NCBI GenBank assembly: GCA_002849045.2
Contig: NCRO01000086.1
Span: 1-6,725, forward strand
Direction of reading: 5' to 3'
Origin: Candidatus Sediminicultor secundus
GTDB taxonomy: Bacteria > Atribacterota > JS1 > SB-45 > 34-128
DNA: 6,725 nucleotides
Part shown: piece by piece, positions 1-4,562 of the stretch
Numbering within the stretch: position 1 is the first letter of the stretch
Layout: each line of letters starts with the position of its first letter
Position numbers and translations under genes: made by a program
The notes under the pieces: model-generated
The model's input: the letters and a program-made list of their open reading frames with translations, nothing else
Databases searched by the model: none
What the model was told of the DNA's origin: nothing

Positions 1-1
1 A

Positions 2-37
2 TTGGGAGAATTTAAAACTCCTGAGGAGGTGTCTTAA
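2..37 (+). CDS. 3' end of an upstream gene, probably 2-oxoacid:ferredoxin oxidoreductase beta subunit (partial)
   Basis: Only the last eleven codons are present, reading LGEFKTPEEVS and a TAA stop at 35-37, directly abutting the ATG at 38. Frame 2 is the only frame that stays open and stops just before the next start. The next gene's Shine-Dalgarno sequence lies inside these codons, which is typical of tightly packed operons. Gamma subunits of 2-oxoacid:ferredoxin oxidoreductases are commonly encoded right after the thiamine-diphosphate-binding beta subunit, so that identity is inferred from position. The eleven residues alone are not diagnostic. Confidence 0.55.
   Translation: MGEFKTPEEVS
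24..30 (+). promoter_or_regulatory. Strong Shine-Dalgarno site for the gamma subunit gene
   Basis: AGGAGGT lies 7 bases before the ATG at 38, a near-perfect anti-16S match with ideal spacing. It overlaps the last codons of the preceding reading frame, so the two genes are probably translated from one transcript. Confidence 0.85.
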
Positions 38-577
38 ATGTTAGAGAGAATTATTATTTCAGGATTCGGTGGTCAAGGAGTAATGTTAATGGGTAGATTG
101 TTAGCTTATGCCGGAATGATAGAAGGTAAAAAAGTTGCCTGGATGCCTTCTTATGGTCCGGAAATGAGAGGAGGAACAGCGAATTGTACAGTACTTATTT
201 CATCTAAGGAAATTGGTTCTCCGATTGTTTCCCATCCAAAAATATTAATTGCTATGAATCAACCTTCATTGGATAAATTTGAACCAAATGTAAGAGAAAA
301 CGGATTAATTATCTTAAATAGTTCATTAATAAAACGTGAAGCAAAAAGGAAAGATGTTAATATAATAAGGATTCCTGCAGATGATATTGCTGCTAAATTA
401 GGTAATCCAAGAGCAGCCAATATGGTGGCTTTAGGTGCTTATGTTAAAAAATCTGGAGTAGTAAAATCGGAAACTATATTTAAAGCTTTGGAGAAAGCTT
501 TAACCGGACCTAAACAAAAATTATTAGACATAAATAAGAAAGCTTTAAAACAAGGAGCAGAATTAGTAAAAGAATGA
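38..577 (+). CDS. 2-oxoacid:ferredoxin oxidoreductase, gamma subunit (KorC/VorC type)
   Basis: This is the small gamma subunit of an oxygen-sensitive cytoplasmic enzyme that oxidatively decarboxylates 2-oxoacids with CoA and ferredoxin, or runs in reverse to fix CO2. The 179 residues match the usual length of about 175-190. It opens with the family's glycine-rich motif GFGGQG (residues 9-14), followed by SYGPEMRGG (38-46), the hallmark of the POR/KOR gamma fold. NPRAANMVALGAY (123-135) is the conserved mid-to-late segment. The start is set by the strong AGGAGGT 7 bases upstream. It sits immediately after the tail of another gene, probably the beta subunit, and its transcript likely runs on to the hairpin at 789-835. 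The substrate (2-oxoglutarate, branched-chain 2-oxoacids or pyruvate) cannot be told from this subunit alone. The family call is secure and the subtype is not. Confidence 0.93.
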   Translation: MLERIIISGFGGQGVMLMGRLLAYAGMIEGKKVAWMPSYGPEMRGGTANCTVLISSKEIGSPIVSHPKILIAMNQPSLDKFEPNVRENGLIILNSSLIKREAKRKDVNIIRIPADDIAAKLGNPRAANMVALGAYVKKSGVVKSETIFKALEKALTGPKQKLLDINKKALKQGAELVKE

Positions 578-599
578 TAAAAATAGCTTCATGGTGCGT

Positions 600-644
600 G
601 GCCGATGTGTGTTAACTATTATGGATAGAAGTGCATCGCCCCTG
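600..644 (-). repeat. Degenerate REP-like palindrome
   Basis: GGCCGATG (600-607) pairs, with one bulged base, with CATCGCC (634-640). On the minus strand the foot reads CAGGGGCGATGCAC, resembling the GTAGGGGC-plus-palindrome heads of the elements near 2686-2880. The 26 bases between the arms contain a small nested repeat (CTAT/ATAG). It looks like a decayed member of that family, but the GTAG head is not intact and the match is weak. Confidence 0.35.
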
Positions 645-657
645 TTAAAACTAAAAA

Positions 658-693
658 CTTAAAGCGAAAAGCGAAAAACCATAATTTAAAACT
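658..693 (+). repeat. A-rich degenerate intergenic repeat, copy A
   Basis: The sequence begins CTTAAAGCGAAAAGCG and ends CATAATTTAAAACT. Compared without gaps to the reverse complement of 4235-4270, about 30 of 36 positions agree by hand count and most differences are transitions. The shared CGAAAA, CATAATTTAAAA and CTTAAA blocks in matching order make chance in AT-rich DNA unlikely. No coding capacity is seen. Confidence 0.6.
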
Positions 694-710
694 CAAAACC
701 TTTTTCTTAA

Positions 711-744
711 TTTTTAATTTTAAGTTATTATTTTGCGTTTTAGG
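711..744 (-). repeat. A-rich degenerate intergenic repeat, copy B (inverted, shortened)
   Basis: On the minus strand this reads CCTAAAACG, CAAAATAATAA, then CTTAAAATTAAAA. It follows the order of the copy at 4235-4270 but lacks about seven bases after AACG. It lies opposite to the copy at 658-693, so the two could pair: AACTTAAA at 656-663 is complementary to TTTAAGTT at 719-726. Confidence 0.4.
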
Positions 745-788
745 CTTTGCATTTTTCATCTTTTAATATAATATAATAAATACTAAAC

Positions 789-835
789 AGCTATTCAATC
801 TGTGATAGAATACAAATAAAATGAATAGCTATTTT
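789..835 (+). terminator. Intrinsic terminator downstream of the gamma subunit gene
   Basis: AGCTATTCA (789-797) and TGAATAGCT (822-830) form a perfect 9-base-pair stem with a 24-base loop, followed by ATTTTTATTATTTT. It is the first terminator-like structure after the gamma subunit stop, about 210 bases downstream. The long AT-rich loop and low stem GC content make it modest in strength. Confidence 0.6.
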
Positions 836-935
836 TATTATTTTAAGAGATACGATTCATGAAATATGATTTTTATTTTATGTTTTGTACCATTTTACTA
901 TGTTTTATGCACTAGAATACGATATACTAATTAAG

Positions 936-942
936 AAAGGGG
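936..942 (+). promoter_or_regulatory. Shine-Dalgarno site deciding the peptidase start
   Basis: AAAGGGG lies 8 bases before the ATG at 951. No comparable site precedes the in-frame ATG at 885, and the protein family's N-terminus begins near residue 1 of the 951 start. This fixes 951 as the likely initiation codon. Confidence 0.75.
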
Positions 943-950
943 ACAAATTA

Positions 951-2087
951 ATGGTTAACGAAAAAAGATTGGTAGAATCTTTTATGGAATTAGTTAAGAT
1001 AGACAGCATATCCAGGGAGGAGAGGAACCTGGCTGACTTTTTAATAGAAAAGTTAGAAGATTTAGGATTGGAAGTTATAGTTGATCAAGCTGGTGAGAAG
1101 GTAAAGTCTAATTGCGGCAATATAATAGCTCGTTTTGAGGGAAATATTAAGGAGGTGACTCCTATTATGTTTTCCGCTCATATGGATACAGTTGTCCCGG
1201 GGAAAAATATCCAACCTGTTTGTGAGGGAGACAAAATATTAAGCAGTGGAAAAACAATTTTAGGAGCAGATGATAAAGCGGCAATTGCAGCTTTATTAGA
1301 AGCATTGCATATTATTAAAGAGGATAATATTTCCTGCGGCGATATAGAGATTGTATTTTCCATTTGTGAAGAAATAGGGTTGTTGGGTGCAAAGAATTTA
1401 GATATTTCCAGTTTAAATGCCCAAATAGGATTTGTTTTAGATTGTGGAGGACAGGTAGGAGAAATTATTAGTGCAGCCCCTTCTCAGAATTCTCTGAAAA
1501 TTATTATTCATGGAAAATCTGCTCATGCTGGTTCAAATCCTGAAGAGGGGATTAATGCCATTCAGGTAGCCGGATTTGCCCTTTCCCGGATGAAGTTAGG
1601 TCGAATAGATGAAGAAACTACTACCAATATTGGGATCATTTCGGGTGGTAAGGCTACCAATATTATTCCTGATGAGGTAACATTAGAAGGAGAAGTTAGA
1701 AGTAGAAACGAAGAAAAATTAGAAAAATATACCAAGAAATTAAAACAGATAGTTGAAGATACTGCTCAGGAATTTAAAACAAAAGCAGAGGTAAAAATTA
1801 ATAGGGAGTACTATTGCTACAATTTGTCTACCGATGACCGGGTTGTTAAAATAGCGATGAAGGCGGCAAAAGATATGGGATTAGAACCGCTATTACATCC
1901 CAGTGGAGGGGGGAGTGATGCCAATGTATTTAATAAAAAAGGTTTCCCCTCAGTTGATTTAGCCATAGGGATAGAGAAAGTTCATACAGTTGATGAATAT
2001 ATTCTTGTTAAAAATTTAAAAAATACAGTAGAATATGTTTTATCTATTATAAATACCGTAGCCTCAGGAGAAAACTTAAATGAGTAA
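951..2087 (+). CDS. M20-family zinc aminopeptidase, peptidase T-like
   Basis: A cytoplasmic two-zinc peptidase expected to release N-terminal residues from small peptides. The 378 residues carry the full M20 active site: H77 and D79 in SAHMDT, bridging D107 in GADDKA, general base E140 and ligand E141 in CEEIG, D164 in VLDCGG, and H345 in KVHTVDEY. The lid or dimerisation domain spans roughly 178-290 and includes GKSAHAG (188-194). The family resembles the PepT-like tripeptidases common in Clostridia, rather than the carboxypeptidase or deacetylase branches, but exact substrate is not provable here. The reading frame is open from an ATG at 885, which would add 22 residues. I prefer 951 because of the AAAGGGG site and because the extra residues look unrelated to the family. 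The 3' end overlaps the Nudix gene by 8 bases, implying translational coupling. Confidence 0.92.
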   Translation: MVNEKRLVESFMELVKIDSISREERNLADFLIEKLEDLGLEVIVDQAGEKVKSNCGNIIARFEGNIKEVTPIMFSAHMDTVVPGKNIQPVCEGDKILSSGKTILGADDKAAIAALLEALHIIKEDNISCGDIEIVFSICEEIGLLGAKNLDISSLNAQIGFVLDCGGQVGEIISAAPSQNSLKIIIHGKSAHAGSNPEEGINAIQVAGFALSRMKLGRIDEETTTNIGIISGGKATNIIPDEVTLEGEVRSRNEEKLEKYTKKLKQIVEDTAQEFKTKAEVKINREYYCYNLSTDDRVVKIAMKAAKDMGLEPLLHPSGGGSDANVFNKKGFPSVDLAIGIEKVHTVDEYILVKNLKNTVEYVLSIINTVASGENLNE

Positions 2088-2637
2088 AGAAGACTCTTTT
2101 CAAGAGAAAACTTTATTTTCCACTTATATCTATCAGGGGAAAATTATTAACCTTCGTCAGGATAAAGTAAAGCTTCCTGACGGAAGAGAGACTATTAGAG
2201 AAATAGTTGAACACCCCGGGGCAGTAGTTATTTTAGCTCTAACCGATAAAAAAGAAATAGTAATGATCAGACAGTTCAGAAAACCGGCAGATGAAGTTTT
2301 ATGGGAGCTGCCAGCAGGGACGGTGGAAGAGGGAGAAAATTTAGTTAGTTGTGCTCGGAGAGAATTGGAAGAGGAGACCGGTTATTATCCTCGAAAGATT
2401 AAAAAACTGATAACTTTTTTCTCTACCCCCGGTTTTTGCAATGAAAAACTTACCCTTTTTTTAGCAGAAGATTTAGAGAAAAAAAATAAAAATGAAGATG
2501 CTGACGAATTTATTGAAGTTGAACTAATTAAACCAAACGAAGCTCTAAAATTAGTACAAGGGAATATTATTAAAGACGCTAAGTCGATTATTGGAGTATT
2601 GTTTCTCGTATCTCGTATAAAATACAGTGATAAGTAA
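2080..2637 (+). CDS. Nudix hydrolase, ADP-ribose pyrophosphatase type (NudF-like)
   Basis: Predicted to hydrolyse ADP-ribose or related nucleoside diphosphate sugars to AMP and a sugar phosphate, in the cytoplasm. The 185-residue protein has an intact Nudix box from G80 to Y102: G80, E86, R94-E95-L96, E98-E99 and G101 fit GX5EX7REUXEEXGU. The lead-in ELPAG (76-80), the following STPGFCNEKLTLFLA (115-129) and the late DEFIEV (142-147) are characteristic of ADP-ribose pyrophosphatases rather than MutT. An AGGAG at 2066-2070 sits 9 bases before the ATG, and the start overlaps the peptidase stop by 8 bases, so both are likely co-expressed. The last residues and the TAA (2635-2637) fall in a 14-base tandem repeat, suggesting the native end was altered. 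Substrate specificity is a family-level inference. Confidence 0.92.
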   Translation: MSKEDSFQEKTLFSTYIYQGKIINLRQDKVKLPDGRETIREIVEHPGAVVILALTDKKEIVMIRQFRKPADEVLWELPAGTVEEGENLVSCARRELEEETGYYPRKIKKLITFFSTPGFCNEKLTLFLAEDLEKKNKNEDADEFIEVELIKPNEALKLVQGNIIKDAKSIIGVLFLVSRIKYSDK

Positions 2638-2653
2638 TGAGTGATAAGTTACG
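2626..2653 (+). repeat. Two-unit tandem repeat of period 14 across the Nudix stop codon
   Basis: AGTGATAAGT occurs at 2626-2635 and 2640-2649. The two 14-base units differ only near their ends (AATG versus TACG). The first unit encodes the protein's last complete codons and supplies the T of the TAA stop. The degenerate phrase-like sequence continues for some bases beyond the second unit. Confidence 0.7.
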
Positions 2654-2685
2654 GGTTACACGAGTTTCAAGTTTAGAAAAAAGAA

Positions 2686-2713
2686 GTAGGGGGGGGCGTA
2701 TTGCATACGCCCT
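2686..2713 (+). repeat. REP-like palindrome with GTAG head, element 1
   Basis: GTAG (2686-2689) runs into a G tract of eight (2689-2696), then a perfect hairpin: GGGCGTAT (2694-2701), loop TGC, ATACGCCC (2705-2712). The 5' GTAG followed by a GC-rich palindrome is the layout of REP sequences recognised by REP-associated tyrosine transposases. The arms differ from the two elements downstream, but the head and the GCCC foot are shared. Confidence 0.65.
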
Positions 2714-2802
2714 CAAAAGCGTAGTATAGGCGTCCTTACCATACTCTATACTATATAACTATTACAATATGATTGTAACCCAAAAAGTACACAAAATAGT
2801 AA

Positions 2803-2829
2803 TGTAGGAGCACGATGCATCGTGCCCGT
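2803..2829 (+). repeat. REP-like palindrome with GTAG head, element 2
   Basis: TGTAGGAGCAC (2803-2813) heads a perfect 16-base palindrome, GCACGATGCATCGTGC (2810-2825), followed by CC and G. GTAG is at 2804-2807. It faces element 3 in inverted orientation 22 bases away. The outer sequences 2803-2813 and 2870-2880 are complementary at 10 of 11 positions, so the pair can also fold as one long cruciform. Confidence 0.75.
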
Positions 2830-2850
2830 TGTAGAATTAGGTAACCACAT

Positions 2851-2880
2851 GACGAGGGCACAATTCATTGTGCCCCTACA
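2851..2880 (-). repeat. REP-like palindrome with GTAG head, element 3 (inverted)
   Basis: On the minus strand this reads TGTAGGGGCAC and then a hairpin: plus-strand arms GGGCACAAT (2856-2864) and ATTGTGCCC (2867-2875) with loop TC. The GTAG head appears as CTAC at 2876-2879. Together with element 2 it forms a head-out inverted pair resembling the paired REPs (BIMEs) of enterobacteria. Confidence 0.75.
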
Positions 2881-2986
2881 ACATAATTATAACTAAAAAG
2901 TCATAATTCGTTATAAAATTATCTGCAACGTAACACATGTATAAACTGTTGAAAATATTTTTAGCTTTTTGGGAAATACCACAATA

Positions 2987-2992
2987 TATAAT
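2987..2992 (+). promoter_or_regulatory. Possible -10 box for the EndoQ gene
   Basis: TATAAT lies 27 bases before the ATG at 3020 and matches the sigma-70 consensus exactly. No good -35 sits 16-18 bases upstream. A TTGAAA at 2949-2954 is 32 bases away, which is too far. The surroundings are AT-rich, so the match could be chance. Confidence 0.35.
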
Positions 2993-3019
2993 ACGATAAA
3001 ATGAGGTTATAATCAAAAT

Positions 3020-4249
3020 ATGAAGAAGTATTTCATGGATTTTCATGTGCACATTGGCAGAAGCAACAGTGGAGTCCCTATAAAAATAACTGCTTCCAGA
3101 GATTTAACCTTTGCCAACATTGCCCGGGAATGTAAATACAGAAAAGGGATTGATATTGTAGGTATTGTTGATTGCGCTTCACCTGAAGTAATTGATGATA
3201 TTTCCCGGTTAATTAACAACGGAGAAATGAAGCCTTTAAAAGAAGGCGGCTTAATTTATCAGGACAAAGTAACTGTTATTTTGGGCTCAGAAATTGAAAC
3301 CAAAGAAAAAGGTGGAGGGCATTCCCATCAAACAGCCTATTTCCCTTATTTTGAAGATATAAAAGAATTTAGCAAGGCACTATCTCTGCTGGTTACCAAT
3401 GTAAGTTTAAGCACTCAAAATTGTAAAATTAGTGCCCAGGAAGCGTTCCAAATTATAAACCGGATTGGGGGGATTTTAATCCCCGCCCATGCATTTACCC
3501 CCCATAAAAGTGTTTATGGGAATTGTGTCAGAAGATTACCGGAGATGTTTAGCAGGGCTACTTTAAAAAAGATTCCTGCTATAGAATTAGGGTTAAGTGC
3601 AGATACAGAAATTGCCGACAAATTGAAAGAATTGGCTAAATATACTTTTTTAACTAATTCAGATGCGCACTCCCTACCCAAGATTGGCCGAGAATATAAT
3701 ATAATAGAACTGGAGAAAGCAAATTTTAAAGAGATACTTTTAGCCTTACAGAGAAAAGAAGGAAGAAGGATAACTGCTAATTACGGCCTTGACCCTAAAC
3801 TGGGCAGATATCATCGAACTTTTTGCGAGATTTGTAATTATACAGCCACCAGCAATCCTCCGGTTTATAGTTGTGGGAAATGCGGGAGTGATAAAATAGT
3901 AAAAGGCGTTTTTGATCGGATTGTGGAAATTGGAGATTACCAACAATCTATTTCTCCTTCTCATCGTCCACCTTATTATCACCAGGTTCCTTTAGAATTT
4001 GTACCCGGTGTGGGTAAAAAGACCCTGAATAAATTGTTTAGTTATTTTGGCACTGAAATGAATATACTGCATAAAGCTTCTTATCAGGAAATTAGCCAGG
4101 TAGTAGGATTTGAAATTTCTCAGAATATAATTTTAGCCAGAAAGGGACTTTTAAAGTTAAGTCCAGGTGGCGGCGGAAGGTATGGAAAGGTTAAAAAGAA
4201 AGAAAAAATCTCCGGAGAAGAAAATTTACAGCTAAATTTTAAATTATGA
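3020..4249 (+). CDS. Endonuclease Q-like PHP-domain DNA repair nuclease
   Basis: Endonuclease Q nicks DNA 5' of deaminated or missing bases (uracil, hypoxanthine, xanthine, AP sites). The 409 residues show the family's three-part layout. The N-terminal PHP metal site has D7, H9 and H11 in DFHVH, D51, E91 in GSEIET, H101 and H103 in GHSH, H157 in PAHAFTP, and D215 and H217 in NSDAHS, followed by KIGREYN. A four-cysteine zinc knuckle follows (C269/C272 and C285/C288). The C-terminus has a helix-hairpin-helix region, EFVPGVGKKTL (326-336), and the typical PGGGGRYG (382-389). This is the family once catalogued as TIGR00375 and seen as YqxK in Bacillus. A GAGGT at 3003-3007 sits 12 bases before the ATG, somewhat far, so initiation may be weak. 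The tail NLQLNF (402-407) resembles a beta-clamp motif. The last four codons and stop lie in degenerate repeat DNA (4235-4270). Confidence 0.9.
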   Translation: MKKYFMDFHVHIGRSNSGVPIKITASRDLTFANIARECKYRKGIDIVGIVDCASPEVIDDISRLINNGEMKPLKEGGLIYQDKVTVILGSEIETKEKGGGHSHQTAYFPYFEDIKEFSKALSLLVTNVSLSTQNCKISAQEAFQIINRIGGILIPAHAFTPHKSVYGNCVRRLPEMFSRATLKKIPAIELGLSADTEIADKLKELAKYTFLTNSDAHSLPKIGREYNIIELEKANFKEILLALQRKEGRRITANYGLDPKLGRYHRTFCEICNYTATSNPPVYSCGKCGSDKIVKGVFDRIVEIGDYQQSISPSHRPPYYHQVPLEFVPGVGKKTLNKLFSYFGTEMNILHKASYQEISQVVGFEISQNIILARKGLLKLSPGGGGRYGKVKKKEKISGEENLQLNFKL

Positions 4250-4270
4250 TTTTGTGTTTTTCGTTTTAAG
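4235..4270 (-). repeat. A-rich degenerate intergenic repeat, copy C, overlapping the EndoQ stop
   Basis: On the minus strand this starts CTTAAAACGAAAAACAC and continues ATCATAATTTAAAATT. It aligns without gaps to 658-693 with about 30 of 36 positions equal by hand count. It covers the last four sense codons of the EndoQ gene (4235-4246) and its TGA stop (4247-4249). Confidence 0.6.
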
Positions 4271-4309
4271 CTTTTAACTGTAAATTGATAACTGAAAATA
4301 TCATTCAAA

Positions 4310-4337
4310 ACTAACGACTATTCACTAACGACTAATC
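4310..4337 (+). repeat. Two-unit tandem repeat of period 14
   Basis: ACTAACGACTA occurs at 4310-4320 and 4324-4334. The full 14-base units differ at one base (TTC versus ATC endings). The period equals that of the repeat at 2626-2653, and the wording is related in style though not identical, suggesting one class of decaying short-unit intergenic repeats. Confidence 0.65.
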
Positions 4338-4382
4338 TATTTTCCGTTTTTCTCTCAAAAAAAATAAAGCAAGTTATTTTAA

Positions 4383-4425
4383 ACTAGTTGATGTATATTA
4401 AAAATAATCAACTAGTATTTTTTTT
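4383..4425 (+). terminator. Intrinsic terminator downstream of the EndoQ gene
   Basis: ACTAGTTGAT (4383-4392) and ATCAACTAGT (4407-4416) form a perfect 10-base-pair stem with a 14-base loop that can pair three more bases (TAT/ATA). A run of eight T residues (4418-4425) follows after one A. It separates EndoQ transcription from dnaG, so dnaG must have its own promoter in 4426-4550. Confidence 0.85.
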
Positions 4426-4549
4426 AAAATATTTTTATAAAAAAAGAGGAAAATTAAAACTTTTGTAGAATATATTAATACGAAGGTAAATTTAAGGGTT
4501 TTAAAAAAGGAAAATATTTCATTAATTATACAAATTGATAATAATATGT

Positions 4550-4555
4550 AGGTGA
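4550..4555 (+). promoter_or_regulatory. Shine-Dalgarno site for the TTG start of dnaG
   Basis: AGGTGA is 7 bases before the TTG at 4563. No in-frame ATG is available between the nearest upstream stop and the conserved N-terminus, so this site supports the non-ATG start. Confidence 0.7.
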
Positions 4556-4562
4556 TTTATAT

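Larger units (their letters stand above)
578..950. other. Intergenic region between the gamma subunit gene and the peptidase gene
   Basis: These 373 bases carry no convincing gene. They hold a degenerate palindrome (600-644), two copies of an A-rich degenerate repeat in opposite orientation (658-693 and 711-744), and a terminator hairpin (789-835). The last 110 bases before the peptidase are AT-rich leader. A TATACT at 923-928 could be a -10 box, but no good -35 lies at the right distance, so I do not call a promoter. Confidence 0.7.
2638..3019. other. Intergenic region between the Nudix gene and the EndoQ gene
   Basis: These 382 bases contain no gene I can support. The content is the end of the period-14 repeat, three GTAG-headed palindromes (2686-2713, 2803-2829 and 2851-2880) and an 8-base inverted repeat, TAGTATAG (2722-2729) with CTATACTA (2746-2753). 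No T-tract follows any hairpin, so none is called as an intrinsic terminator. AT-rich leader carrying a possible -10 box precedes the next gene. Confidence 0.7.
4250..4562. other. Intergenic region between the EndoQ gene and dnaG
   Basis: These 313 bases have no supportable gene. They contain the rest of repeat copy C, a phrase-like stretch with TTAACTGTAAATTGATAACTG, a period-14 tandem pair (4310-4337), the terminator at 4383-4425, and about 135 bases of very AT-rich dnaG leader. I could not pick a promoter with both boxes well placed. TATATT at 4471-4476 is the best -10 candidate. Confidence 0.7.

Noticed and set aside
885..950. Upstream ATG giving 22 extra residues on the M20 peptidase
   Set aside because: No Shine-Dalgarno site precedes 885, the extra residues are unlike the family N-terminus, and a good AAAGGGG site sits 8 bases before the ATG at 951.
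1178..1363. Minus-strand reading frame inside the peptidase gene
   Set aside because: It lies wholly inside a well-supported gene on the other strand, has no recognisable motif, and is a shadow of that gene. The same holds for minus-strand frames at 3746-3982, 4120-4308 and 5657-5929.
2686..2880. CRISPR array
   Set aside because: The repeated units are self-palindromes with differing arms, irregular spacing and mixed orientation. There are no uniform repeats with equal-length spacers.
2949..2992. TTGAAA plus TATAAT as a complete promoter for EndoQ
   Set aside because: The spacing of 32 bases is far from the 16-18 needed. Only the -10 box is kept, at low confidence.
4426..4562. Riboswitch or structured leader before dnaG
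   Set aside because: The stretch is very AT-rich with no conserved-looking stems or known riboswitch motif that I can recognise.
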